Assembly: GCF_003576645.1 (NCBI RefSeq)
Contig: NC_044922.1
Coordinates: 4,802,026-4,866,025 of the forward strand
Source of the DNA: Ipomoea triloba
Taxonomy: Eukaryota; Streptophyta; Magnoliopsida; Solanales; Convolvulaceae
Length of the DNA stretch: 64,000 bases
Reading direction: 5' to 3'
The first letter of the stretch is position 1. Every line of letters starts with the position of its first letter. Below, one piece after another: positions 1 to 21,427 of the stretch. The translations under genes and the position numbers were made by a program. The notes under the pieces were generated by a model, which saw nothing but the letters and a program-made list of their open reading frames with translations, was not told the DNA's origin and made no database searches.

Positions 1-1318
1 ACTCGATCCCTAGTCTTTACTCCCAAACTTTTCTTTAACCTAAATTTGAGATGTATAAATTAATTAGTCTCCTTTTGTTAAGATGTAAGGTTTTAATGAT
101 GATTAATTATAATATATTGATTAATTAATTATATACTCACTAAAAAGAAGTATACAATTTAAATGGAAATAAAACAGCTAGTGTAAATTAAATTAAATTT
201 TGACAGATAGAACATGCATGTTTAGCCGATGACATTCGTACGTTTAGTTAGTGGCATGTGCGTACGTTGTCATTAATGGGATTTGCACACTTAGATTAAT
301 TAATCAAGTTATTATTAATTATTTTTTGGTAATATACATCTTATTATTATTATCTTATAATTATATTAGATTTTGATTAATTTAGAGATTAGTTATTGTC
401 AAACTTTATTTGAGATGAACCTTTTTAACATTTTCTATTTTATTTATACATCTCAAATTTAGGTTAAGAAAAGTTAAAAAATTTCAACTCAAACAACATG
501 TTGTTTAATTTAATAGTACAAAGTGCAATGAATTTTGTCTATTAAAAAATGAACATGAAAGTGACATAACACAACAAATGGTGTTTATAGTATTTAGCCG
601 CAATACAAAAACAACTTAGCTTAGGCATGCGTATCCTTTATCAAATCCTATATCCATTTTCTTATACATATATATCTAACAACCCACCATTACAATGCAT
701 CTATCAAATGGCATCATTCAATTATACGAACAAGAAAGATTTGTCCATTTTGTATTTTAAATATATTAATTTCTTTATTTTAGAAACGATGGGAGTGTTT
801 AATGAGAGATTTTAATTGGAACTTGATAACTCATGAGAGAGTATATTTTCGTTTTCATTCAACTTTAATCGATGCTATAGATTCGTATATTTTAAAATTT
901 TCATAAGGATTAAAATGAAAAATTTCCTCCTTAATACAATATTTTGTATACTTTGTATATCGTTTAAGTATTAATTAACTAGATAAGTACCTTTGATTTA
1001 TATAAAAGACAATAGCTACTATCCGAAGGGGTTCCGGGTAAAGACCACCTTATGTGATTCTAGCCGATTAATTGGCTCAAATCAATAAAGTCAATAAACA
1101 ACACCACTAGATAGTTTCTTTTAAAAAATCACCATCCACGAGATAGTCTAACTTGAAATCTTGTGCAGTGGTTACCAAACTAACGATTCAACTAACTTAG
1201 CTAGAGTTTTCCCGCATATGGCTATCGATCCTGTAAGTGCACAAATGATGCACATTAGAATTGGCTTAATTATTTGACAAACCTTAGGATAGTTTATTTT
1301 ATTTATATAATAAGTTAG
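1..1318. other. AT-rich intergenic DNA, no gene seen
   Basis: The stretch is AT-rich with stop codons in all frames. The short open frame at 627-815 has no recognisable domain or coding character. Around 1021-1075 a GC-richer patch resembles the 3' part of the SINE-like element seen at 3.3 kb, but it is too diverged to delimit. Confidence 0.5.
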
Positions 1319-1690
1319 GTTGACGTTTTCAATGCTCATTATGCTCCTGGATCACAAATCGCGTTTTCTGGAACAACTTCAGTGATCCCAGCGAATTTCT
1401 CTAACAAAGACTGTTTTGTTCCATCAAGACTTATGGGTTGGTTTTAAATGAGTGGACACTATTTTTTTCAAGAGAGAATATTAAGCTAATGGTTGGGGAA
1501 GTTTGTTACGTGACTTACTATATAATTAAAGGATGGGTTTTGAAGCTTCATTTCACAACTTTACAAGTGAGAATTTCGATAGCTATTAAGCTAAAGAGTT
1601 TCCTGACACTGTTGCAGCAGAATCTGTGTTCTTTCTACTTGGTTCCTTGTTTATGATCTGGTGCTGATTCAGCGTGTTGAGGTTGCACGA
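1319..1690 (+). pseudogene. possible degraded gene fragment, unidentified
   Basis: Two short stretches here look more like coding sequence than the surroundings. One, about 1338-1446, is an open frame with balanced composition (Ala-Pro-Gly-Ser-Gln start, ending Met-Gly-Trp-Phe-stop). The other, about 1590-1670, is a hydrophobic frame ending Phe-Met-Ile-Trp-Cys-stop. They are in different frames and no splice sites join them convincingly. I do not recognise a family. This could be the tail of a gene captured or broken by rearrangement, or chance. Confidence 0.2.
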
Positions 1691-1860
1691 ATCCAATCAC
1701 TTGAAGATGTTTTTAAGATTGTTTGATGAATGTTGATATAGTAGGTTTTGGACCTTGTGTATGTTTAGCATTTCATCTCCCTGTAATCTTGGCAAACATC
1801 TAGTGGATTGGGCTGTCGTGGGTGTCCCACAGACGTAGGAGATTTGGCTCCGAACTGCGT

Positions 1861-2866
1861 AATCATTTGCTGTGTCCTGGTTTTACTTTCTTTATCTTTT
1901 ATCTTTTTATGTTTAAATCAAACTAATTAAAGAATAAGATAATCTGTTTTAAAATTAAGTAAAACTTTAAGGTTTCGTACATTCAAGATCCACGAATACA
2001 ATTTCAGATCCTAGTCACTAATTTGACATTATTTGTGTGTGCTAAATAGTCCAGAAAAGGTATATTTACTTCCAAAACATCCGATAATTTTCCTATATTG
2101 TTTACTGTTGTTACGTTATACCTTTATAGGAGTAACTTTTACCAATATGTGGTTCAGATTGAATCTAACTGTGTCTTCACATGATCTAGAAATTTTTTTC
2201 TTTGAGAACATTATATTATTCTCGAAACCTCTAAAAGACTAAAACTATGTAATGAAGTTATGATTAGTCTTTATGTTTTGAGTCAATCAGTTATTAATAA
2301 TTTGGATTGATTTACTTCATTGTGGTCCTTTCTCAGCTAGAGTCAGAAGACGAAATTTATTCGATACACATTTTAAAAATAGTGGTAACGAATTTTCGTG
2401 GTGACAAAAATAAAAGTATATGATATGATCGAGTATTAAGTAAGTGGGATCGATATTTATTGATACGGAAATAAAAATAATGGTAGTTATGAATTATGAG
2501 ATGGGCCATTAACATAGACACAAAGTCACAAGTGGAAAGGGGCTGTCTTCATCTATTCACAAGCTTTTGCTTTTTGTCTGCCGTCTGTGAATGGAAAAGT
2601 AGGCACAAAATCCACCATCTCTCTCTCTCATCACAAAATAGTTCATAATCAATCGTGGAGCAACCTTTGCAGCAACCTTAGCTAAAAAGGAGCGAACGCT
2701 GGTGGACTCAGACCGTTAAACGGAGAAGAAAAATTCGATAGATTTATTTTTTTTTAAATGAATTGATAATTTAACTTTATTGACACAAGTAAAGTGTGGA
2801 ACTAATTGATGAGATACATTTTATAATTAATTTCTTTCATTAAGTTTCTAAAATAGATGTAGGAAG
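1861..2866. other. intergenic DNA with a possible SINE tail
   Basis: No gene is apparent. Around 2310-2370 the phrase TTGTGGTCCTTTCTCAGCTAG resembles the sequence at about 3370-3390 inside the SINE-like element at 3.2-3.5 kb, so a diverged 3' piece of the same family may lie here. The rest is AT-rich and unremarkable. Confidence 0.3.
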
Positions 2867-3087
2867 TGTTAGCGGATAGTTGTTAGCTTATTTGGTTAGT
2901 GGGTTTCACTAGCTGATAGTATTAGTTGATTCTATAAAAGTGTTTGGTAAATTAGTTATTAGCTTATAGCTGATTACATACAAAATGACTTTCTCAAATA
3001 GCTTATCGAAAAAGTTGTTTTGAACAGCTATTTAAATTTTAGTATTTTGAAATAATAAGCTCTTACAAAAAGTTAATTAAGCAAACA
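2867..3087. mobile_element. hAT-like MITE remnant
   Basis: An AT-rich segment built around GTGTTTGGTAAATTAG and repeated TTAGCTTAT / AATAAGCT words in both orientations, ending with AGCAAACACTC. This is the look of small non-autonomous hAT-type elements common near plant genes, whose ends carry the GTGTTTGG / CCAAACA words. A related copy lies in the kinase gene intron at 32.75-32.96 kb. Exact ends and target duplication are not resolved. Confidence 0.4.
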
Positions 3088-3246
3088 CTCATATTGATTG
3101 TTTAACTAAGCCACACAATTAATACTGATCAAATAAATTAAAATTGACTGATAAGTTAAATATGTTACGAAATAGGGGCAGCATACCTTAGTTGCATCGA
3201 ATGTGTGGTGGACAACCTTTGCAACAATCATATATAACTGAAAAAT

Positions 3247-3490
3247 GCCCGTAAGGGCAGCCTGAGTGGCAAGACCAAGACGCTCGCGGCCGTGAGGTCC
3301 TGAGTTCGAAACCGTCTGCCACCCGGGTTTGAGCCGGTCAGCTATGGGCAACCTAGGCTGGTTAACCTCCTTGTGGTCCTTTGCCGGCTAGGATCACAGG
3401 GCGAGGGTTTACTCACATACTCGGAAAAGGAGTGGGGTTTACCTGGACCTTAGTTGATTGACAACGAAGGTGTGGGGATAACTACTTTTC
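3247..3490 (+). mobile_element. tRNA-derived SINE-like element
   Basis: A GC-rich island in AT-rich DNA. It carries a tRNA-like A box (CAGCCTGAGTGGCAAGACC, about 3259) followed by a B box (GAGTTCGAAACCG, 3301-3313). That spacing fits an internal RNA polymerase III promoter. About 170 bp of unrelated tail follows. No cloverleaf of a functional tRNA can be folded by eye, so I call it a SINE rather than a tRNA gene. Confidence 0.5.
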
Positions 3491-4649
3491 TAGAGAGATG
3501 GACAAAAATGTGATGCTAGTGAACCTTTTTTTTTTTTTGCTAGTGAACAATTTAGCCAACAAGTCAAATATCTTTTAAAAAAATCCATAAACATTAATGT
3601 TGAAGGCATCTACCATCAATTATAATTAAAGATAGGTGTAGTGTGAAAAGTATCTAGATTTTTTTTTTAAATAATCACTTTAAATTATATATTTACTTAT
3701 TTACGATCAATACGTACAGTTAATTATAATTAATATTAAATACATTATGAATCAATATTAAGTATTTTCAAGTGTACTCGCATCACTAGATTCATATCTA
3801 ATTTTGTATTGGTAATGCTAGACAATTGATACTACATCCATCTATCCATCCCCACTCTAATTAAAATTTTATATGATTAATGATAATATATATAAATTGT
3901 AAAAGCTAATTATTTTAGAGGCCAAACAATAAAGTAAAAATATATTGCTAATGAATAAAGTGTGAGATCCGAAATGATAACGCTTTGCTTCTTTAATGTC
4001 ATAGAAATGTGTGTTATATTTAATCTAATCTAAAAATTATATAAAAATCAATAATATTAAAGTTTTAATAAAAGGTATGTAATAACTTCTTTTTTTTTTT
4101 TAGATTGGAGTTGAAAGAGTAATAACTTACTCTTCATAATAAAATTATAATATCTTTTTGAAATAAAAAAAAATATGTACATCGATAAAAATAAATAGAG
4201 ACACTTCTTGCGATTTACTTTTTCCATCAATCTTCAAAGTAAGAGCAATAATAAGCAGTTAGAGTTTGAAATTTCAACTTATAAAAACAAGACAGGTAAT
4301 TCTTTAATCTAAAAAAAATAGTTTCACTTTTTAAATTAAATTTGGAAATAATAGTTAACACTCCGTACATAAATTGTCAACATCTACACTTGGAAACATA
4401 AAAAGTTAAAAGTTAAAATTTAATTGCATCTGACTATAAAAATGACAATGAAATAAGCAGTGTGGGACTTTGAGAATAATATTTTAGTCTTATTATTTGT
4501 TTTTATGATTAAATAGGTATAGTGCCATGGGACCCAACACTAGGTGACTAAGGCTTGGGGAATATTATGTGGGTGGAAAAAATTAATAAAATTGATATAA
4601 TATGATAGCATGTTTAATTTTAATTAGTTCATAATAAAAATGAATCGCT

Positions 4650-4890
4650 TTTTTCTTTCTTTCTTTTACTTTCTCTAATAAAATAAAAACATATAGTGAA
4701 AAATTTATTTTTAAATATACACTTATTATTTTCCAAAAGTTAGAATTGATGTATGATAGCTGAAAGCTAGCCCATATCAACCTCACATCCTCATTATCAA
4801 GACATGCAACATACAAACATGCATAACGCCAAGTTCACCAAATGGAGCCAATTCACAAATTAAGGGCATAAAGGTAATATCAAAGATATT
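4650..4890 (+). repeat. upstream copy of a duplicated PMEI promoter segment
   Basis: This segment is a diverged direct copy of 5399-5735. Both copies run, in the same order, through a TTTCTTTCT-rich start, TACTTTCTCTAAT, ACTTATnATTTTCCAAAAGT, AGAATTGATG, ACATGCAAC, AAATGGAGCCAATTCAC and GGGCATAAAGGTAAT. The second copy sits directly in front of the PMEI gene. The first copy has only the right-hand arm of the inverted repeat found in the second. Confidence 0.65.
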
Positions 4891-5398
4891 AGTCACTCAT
4901 ACATTTGAAAATGAAAATTATTTATTTTCATAGATTACTGGTGAATTGACTTACCAGACTATGAGTTAATAAAGAATTTATGTATTCAACAAAATAAAAA
5001 ATGACAATTTAGGGAGTCTCTATAATGGTCCACCACATAAATTAGATAAATTTAAATTTTTCATAACTATTGTCTAACTTTCTTAAGTTTCAATGCTTTC
5101 CATATGCCCTAACACTACATAGTCAAGTTTTCATAACAGTGATAGATCGAGTCTGCCTTATGTCTCGCACCATTCTGTATTAGGTCGTAGGCCCTCCCTC
5201 ACCCATTGAAGGACTCTATCCAGACTATTATTTTGAGCCAAGGCCAAAAATCTAGAGTGAGTTGAGGTCAGGGCTCTTGTGAATTGAAGTCGATGGTTGT
5301 CTTTAGACCTATTCAACAATATGTATCTCACTTTTTATCCTTTACTTTTTCATTTAATTAATTACCTAGTATAAATTTATAATAAAAACAAATTGTAT

Positions 5399-5735
5399 TT
5401 CTTTCTCATACTTTCTCTAATGAAATTAAAATATATGGTAAAAGTTTTATTTTTAACTTTTTAAGATACACTTATCATTTTCCAAAAGTAAGAATTGATG
5501 GATAGATGTATGGATGAAAGCCCAAATCAAACTTGTAAGCAAGGAATAAAACGTTATATCTTTGAAATTACCTTTATGCCCTTGGTATGTGTGAAAGCCC
5601 ACATCAAACTCATCACATCCTCACAATCAAAGACATGCAACATAGTGAACATACAAACATGCATAATGCCAAGTCCACCAAATGGAGCCAATTCACACAT
5701 ACCAAGGGCATAAAGGTAATTTCAAAGATACAACA
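5399..5735 (+). repeat. downstream copy of the duplicated segment, adjoining PMEI
   Basis: This is the gene-proximal copy of the duplication described for 4650-4890, ending about 100 bp before the PMEI start codon. It has an added internal block: the words GAAAGCCCAAATCAAACT and GAAAGCCCACATCAAACT occur in succession, so a smaller nested duplication is present. The two large copies differ by many substitutions and small indels, so the duplication is not recent. Confidence 0.6.
5557..5730. repeat. perfect 39-bp inverted repeat upstream of PMEI
   Basis: Left arm 5557-5595 and right arm 5692-5730 are exact reverse complements over all 39 bases, read by hand. They are separated by a 96-bp spacer. 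The arms contain CCTTTATGCCCTTGGTATG and its complement. The right arm ends 104 bp before the PMEI ATG at 5835, so the structure lies in the promoter or in the 5' untranslated leader. If transcribed, it would fold into a long perfect hairpin. Confidence 0.85.
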
Positions 5736-5834
5736 TTTTCTTACTTATACCCCCATCAACCTCTCCTTTCCCTCACACTTTGTAGTATTATTACTTTCCA
5801 AACAAGTCTTAAAAGCTTCAAGCTAAGCTAAGCC

Positions 5835-6446
5835 ATGAAAGCCACACTTTCACTTTCTATCTACATCCTCCTCCTCGGCTTTGCAGCGGCGGCGCCCCTC
5901 GACTCCGCCGCCCCAACTCCGGCTCCCGGTGGCGGCGAGAACGACTCGGAGTTCATCCGTACGAGCTGCCAAAGCACGCTATACCCGGAAATATGCTACA
6001 ACACGATGGCGCCGTACGCGAGCCGCGTGAGCCAGGACCGCGGCCGGCTGGCGCGAGCCGCCATCAGCTTGAGCCTGAGCGGAGCCAAGCACATGGCGGC
6101 TCACTTCGACAACCTGTCGCGGCTCGGCGCCGACCCGGACGCCGCCGCCGCGCTCCAGGACTGCTCCTCGGCTTTCAGCGACAGCGTGGACCAAATGCAC
6201 GACTCGCTGGCGCAGCTGAAGCAGCTGGGCGGCTCGGGCGAGGCGCTGAGGTTCCAGATGAGCAATGTGCAGACGTGGATGAGCGCGGCGGAGACGAACG
6301 AGGACACGTGTGCGGACGGATTCGAGGGCGTGGTGGATGGGCCCCTGAAAACGGACGTGTGTGATCGCGTCACGAAGGTTAAGCAGGTGACGAGCAATGC
6401 ATTGGCTTTGGTTAACTATTTCGCGAGTAATATAACGGCGCCGTGA
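5835..6446 (+). CDS. pectin methylesterase / invertase inhibitor (PMEI)
   Basis: This single-exon gene encodes 203 residues. Residues 1-20 form a signal peptide (hydrophobic core Leu-rich, then Ala-Ala-Ala-Ala-Pro), so the product is secreted to the cell wall. A Pro/Ala/Gly-rich linker follows, then the PMEI four-helix domain from about residue 38. The family cysteines are visible: Cys45 and Cys54 in the N-terminal hairpin (SCQSTLYPEIC), Cys110 and Cys159 for the second disulfide, and an extra Cys176. Known family members bind pectin methylesterases or acid invertases and block them. Sequence alone does not say which enzyme this one inhibits. The coding region is much richer in GC than its flanks, which creates long antisense and shifted open frames that are not genes. 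The start is the first ATG after stops upstream and begins the signal peptide. Confidence 0.93.
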   Translation: MKATLSLSIYILLLGFAAAAPLDSAAPTPAPGGGENDSEFIRTSCQSTLYPEICYNTMAPYASRVSQDRGRLARAAISLSLSGAKHMAAHFDNLSRLGADPDAAAALQDCSSAFSDSVDQMHDSLAQLKQLGGSGEALRFQMSNVQTWMSAAETNEDTCADGFEGVVDGPLKTDVCDRVTKVKQVTSNALALVNYFASNITAP

Positions 6447-8201
6447 TGAATGAGCGTTAGGTTAGTTACGGCGTCATCGTGAATTGTAAAAAGTGAAAGA
6501 AGTATAAATATAATGAGGGAATAATATCATATGAATATGTGTCCCTCTTAGTCGTCTTATGTAGTTTCTTTTGGTTTGTCGGCCATTATGCTATTATTCC
6601 TCAGCTCTTGGAAAATGGCTACACGAGAGTTATATTGAGTGCACATATCTAATAGTTAGTATAAATGTAAGGAGTATATTTTTATAAGTATATTTGTTGT
6701 TGTTGTTGTGTGTGTTTTTTTTAATATTATACATGTACAATTTTTTTTATGAGAATTAATAATGGATTGGAGTTCATTAAATTGTTAATCATGCAATTTT
6801 TTTAGTGTACTATGATTCAATCATATATACACTTTTTTTTAGTGGTTCCCCACTCTCTGTCTCTTAATTTCTCCTCTTTTTCCTTTTCTGTTTTCTTTTG
6901 TATTTCTACCATATTGGCAAGTGAAAATGTTCAAATCAAATTTAATAGTCTTAACATTGGATGGCAATCATGATCACCTAGCTATTTGTATCTACCATTC
7001 TAATAACCCCTTATAGAGATCATGTATAAATTGTTTGTTGATTTTGTTGCCGTGAAGTACTAGTGGCTGGAATTTATATAATGCATCTATTGTTTTCTCT
7101 CCTCCCTTGAATATTAAAAGAAAATATAAATAACAATTTAGCGGCAATGGAACCGAAGAGACTATTTGAGAGAGACTTGCCCAATTAACCAAACAGGATA
7201 CAAATTTTATTGAATTTAATTGGTAAATTTTGTATGTTGTGTCATCAATTGGACTCCATACAAAATAAGGGACAGTTGTAAGATGAATATGGAATTGTTG
7301 AAGAAAGAATATTATGGTAAGGTGGCCAACTTCCTATAAGATATATTTGATTTGATCTAATATAATGTTGTCTTTGGAATCTATTCGGCAAGAAGCACTT
7401 CTGATCCGTAAGCTACATTAAATAAAACTTTTGATCCTCACCAATCTTTAGCAGTATCTATCTGTCCTTGTTATTGATTGAGACAATCTCTTTACCTATT
7501 TTCTTATTGAGTGAGATAAATAGGTAATGTTTGATTCAATCAAATGATTTGAATCATAAAAACATTAAAATTGTTGTGAAACTTTCACGTGTTCGATGAT
7601 TAGCTTTTAGGTAATTGCTTAGCTGTTAGCTAATTGTATTTCGGTGTCAAAATCCATTCGAAACCTAGACCAACAATCTCATTCACATACTAAAAAAGTG
7701 AGTTTGCTCATGATTTTCATAGAAATTGAAATGGAAGTAAATGAAATCAATAATTGACACAATATAAATATAACTACTTTTCCTGTATTTTGAAACTAGT
7801 TAAATGCCATCCTCTATATAGTTCTGACCTTAACTTTCAGCTTCATCTTGAGAAAGTTGTAAAAGTATCGAATCAAGCTCCAAAAAATGCTCCTAAGATA
7901 AATCAACTAATAAAATATGCGTCAAGAGTAAGTAATGTGCAAAAGAAGACAGTACGAACGGCTCAAAGCTATATAGCGAAAAACAACAAAACTTACGGAG
8001 GATATGGATAACCAATCACTCAATCAGCAATACACTCATCCAATCATACAATACTACAAAATGACAACCCCCCAAAATCCTCTGCTCTGCATATATATAT
8101 TTGACCGAACAGTCCGGTCATATAATAACGGTAAACACTTTATTATACTCTTTGTCAGGATATACAAAAAAGCAGAGCAATAATTAAAGCAGACCAACTA
8201 T
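6447..8201. other. intergenic region between PMEI and phosphoglucomutase
   Basis: The two genes converge here. The PMEI 3' untranslated region probably extends to about 6700. The 85-residue open frame at 7754-8011 is Lys/Asn/Gln-rich with no recognised domain, and I do not call it. The last 100 bp or so before 8202 would be the phosphoglucomutase 3' untranslated region on the minus strand. No other structure was seen. Confidence 0.5.
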
Positions 8202-18389
<10,188 letters not shown>

Positions 18390-18543
18390 TTCTCCGTTTT
18401 TCACTCCAACTACAAATCAATCAACAAATCAATCAGCATCTACAAAAAACGTAACTTCGCTTAGCTAAGCGATTGCACAGACGAAATGCATACATAGATA
18501 CGTACATACAGAGAGAGAGAGAGAGAGAGAGAGAACTCTTACA
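18390..18543 (-). promoter_or_regulatory. PGM 5' leader with putative 5' UTR intron and (TC)n tract
   Basis: On the minus strand a donor-like CCT|GTAAGAG at 18542 and an acceptor-like TTTGTAG at 18410 would remove a 133-bp intron ending 20 bp before the start codon. A (GA)12 / (TC)12 microsatellite at 18511-18534 lies inside it. Leader introns and CT-rich tracts near transcription starts are common in plant housekeeping genes. No transcript evidence is available here. Confidence 0.45.
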
Positions 18544-18559
18544 GGAAGAGGTTGGCGAA

Positions 18560-19439
18560 ATGAGGGAGGGACGTGTGTGGTGTTTGGGGATCTCCGGGAG
18601 AGAGTGAAATAAACGAAGTGGAAAATTTTTATTTTTTTTTAAATGGAACTGGGGCCCACTTCGGCGAGAGCCTCGGTGTAAGGTGTGACGTGTCGCGGTA
18701 TCAAAAATTCGATGAACGGATTATTCCTATGGGCTTTTATGGGAACCGCAAGTTTTTGAAAGAATGAAAGACCTCTTCTTCTTCATGCGTAGGATAATTG
18801 GGTTCCCTTTTTCCACTCTTTTCTCTTTATATTTTCCTAGCCTCACCCTACTAACCTATGACAAAATAGTGATTCTCATAGATATTTATAGATGTATATA
18901 GAAATAAAATAAGATTTTTTATAATATATCTATATTAATGAATTGTCAAAATTTTCTTTTATACTCTCATAATAGAATAATTCTATGAATTTTTTTATAT
19001 ACAAGTCAGCAATATAACTATGATTTATTTTATCAATACTTTCAAATACATATACTTCGATAAGTATAAATAAAAATAAAAAAGCAAAAAATTGTAATGT
19101 TTTGACTAAAAAAATTAAACGAATTGTATACACAATTCTAACAAAATTAAGAAATAGTATAGAATTTACTATACAACAAATGTTCAATTCATTCTAAAAT
19201 AGTAACTCATATATTTCTCCTTTCTTCTAGAACTACTTTAGAAGAGATCTCCAATAAACCAAGTACGATTTTTCAGCTGGTTTTGGGCAAATTATTTACA
19301 TACGTTGATTAGTATTGACAAACTTAGTCCAATTCTAACTTTTTCTGTTTCATTAGTTGGCAACTTCAATTTAAGTACTGATTTATTGTGTATATGTTTT
19401 GACAACCTACAAAATAAAAGTAAACATGAGTTCAATTAT
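18560..19439. other. upstream region of PGM, then AT-rich intergenic DNA
   Basis: The first 200-300 bp would be the PGM promoter on the minus strand. I could not settle on a TATA box. The remainder is AT-rich with no coding signal. Confidence 0.4.
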
Positions 19440-20265
19440 CTTTTTATTATATATATATTCACCAAATTAAAATATACTCAATTGAATGACTCAACTACCA
19501 AATTTGTGCAATGAAATTCAATACTTGCCATGTTGGCAATGACAATTTTTTATTATATATATATTCACCAAATTAAAATATACTCAATTGAATGACTCAA
19601 CTACCAAATTTGTGCAATGAAATTCAATACTTGCCATGTTGGCAATGACAATTTTTTATTATATATATATTCACCAAATTAAAATATACTCAATTGAATG
19701 ACTCAACTACCAAATTTGTGCAATGAAATTCAATACTTGCCATGTTGGCAATGACAATTTTTTATTATATATATATTCACCAAATTAAAATATACTCAAT
19801 TGAATGACTCAACTACCAAATTTGTGCAATGAAATTCAATACTTGCCATGTTGGCAATGACAATTTTTTATTATATATATATTCACCAAATTAAAATATA
19901 CTCAATTGAATGACTCAACTACCAAATTTGTGCAATGAAATTCAATACTTGCCATGTTGGCAATGACAATTTTTTATTATATATATATTCACCAAATTAA
20001 AATATACTCAATTGAATGACTCAACTACCAAATTTGTGCAATGAAATTCAATACTTGCCATGTTGGCAATGACAATTTTTTATTATATATATATTCACCA
20101 AATTAAAATATACTCAATTTTTTATTATATATATATTCACCAAATTAAAATATACTCAATTGAATGACATATATATATTCACCAAATTAAAATATACTCA
20201 ATTGAATGACTCAACTACCAAATTTGTGCAATGAAATTCAATACTTGCCATGTTGGCAATGACAA
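19440..20265. repeat. 106-bp tandem array
   Basis: A 106-bp unit (GACAATTTTTTATTATATAT at its start, CTTGCCATGTTGGCAATG at its end) repeats head to tail, with units starting at 19541, 19647, 19753, 19859, 19965 and 20071. A slightly diverged first copy starts near 19440. The last part contains two truncated units joined at TATATAT or TTTTTT runs. The complete units look identical by eye. Each holds an internal palindrome (TTGCCA...TGGCAA). Confidence 0.95.
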
Positions 20266-21271
20266 GACATGCATCACAGTCAAGTTAAGAGTCATGGCAG
20301 TGCTAATTCATTTGAACAGAGAGGCTAAACTTTTGCGACATTTATTTACTGTGCACAAGAAGTTCATTCACTTTGAGAGATTGCTTTCACAGTGTCACTG
20401 ATGAGACTTCATATCTGATCTTTCTTCTCAAATTTTACCCATGTAACCAACTCAGCTGTTCATGCGGGCAATTATTTTTCTTCACCAAGGCTTTGAAAGT
20501 TTGAATATTCATCTCTATTTAATACCCTTGTTTTGAAGTTGTCTAAGTGTAAAACAATAAATGTAGGGTGATGTTTGGTTCAAACTTAAGAATTAGAATT
20601 GGAATAACAATCAAAATACTTCGTTGAAGAAAGTATTTTGCATGTTTAGTAGTAGATTATAATTTGAATGATTACTAATCTTATTGTTTGGTTATGTATG
20701 GCCTTATAATTAGAATTATGAATTTAATATATTAATACTAATGGCATAAAATATAACAAAGATTAAAAGAATAAATCTACAATAACATTAATAAATAAAT
20801 TAGAATACTTTAAATTAAATTATTTTAATTGTTGGAACTTGGAACGAAAAGATGGAGGAAGGCCTGTAATTATAAAGCATGCATGAAACGATCAAACGAA
20901 TGAAAAAGAAAAATAATCAATTAATTTTTTTAATATAATCTAAATTAATTTATTTTAATTGTTCGGACGGAGATGATGGAAGAAGGTCTAAAGCACGAAA
21001 CCAAGGGGAAAAAAAAAAAAAAAAAGAAGGAAAAATTACATAAAAGATAACAAAATTTAATAAATAAAATTACAACAATTTATTTTAATTTTTTGAATGA
21101 AGAAGATAGAGGAGGGTCTAGAAAGCATGGAATGGAGGGAAGAGAAAAGTGAAAAGAAGATAGGAAAAACAAAAGTGAAATGCTGCCTCCAGAAATGGAA
21201 GGTGGGTCTAAATTTTTCATTTTACCAAACGGAAAACCTAAATTCTCTTATCAAGAAAATGGAGAATAGTT
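20266..21271. other. intergenic DNA, MITE-like debris
   Basis: A GATGTTTGGTTCAAACTTAAG word near 20571 and the following ATTAGAATTGGAAT-rich DNA resemble the ends of small hAT- or Harbinger-like elements. Near 20826-21120 related words (TTTTAATTGTT... GGAGGAAGGTCT-like) recur three times, suggesting old local duplication. No gene is apparent. Confidence 0.35.
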
Positions 21272-21427
21272 TTTCATTTTCAAGTAAAATTATGTCCATT
21301 TTTTTTATAACTATTTTCTTAATCTATTGAAGCTCCATTGAGACTTGAATTTCATTTTCAAGTAAAATTATGTCCATTTTTTTATAACTATTTTCTTAAT
21401 CTATTGAAGCTCCATTGAGACTTAAAC
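21272..21427. repeat. 79-bp tandem duplication
   Basis: The unit TTCATTTTCAAGTAAAATTA... to ...CCATTGAGACTT occurs twice, starting at 21272 and 21351, with only a one-T length difference. Its right end overlaps the tail of a minus-strand SINE (ATTGAGACTTAAACTC). Confidence 0.85.

Noticed and set aside
3247..3490. tRNA gene at the B-box-containing island
   Set aside because: A- and B-box-like motifs are present, but the acceptor and anticodon arms do not pair by eye and a long non-tRNA tail follows. A SINE is the better explanation.
5979..6397. Long open frames on both strands overlapping PMEI (5979-6200 minus, 5993-6364 plus, 6101-6397 minus)
   Set aside because: They arise because the PMEI coding region is GC-rich and poor in stop codons. 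They have low-complexity Arg/Ala composition and no domain, while the PMEI frame has all family cysteines.
19440..20265. Tandem array considered as a CRISPR-like array
   Set aside because: The units are contiguous 106-bp copies with no distinct repeat and variable spacer, and the genome is a plant.
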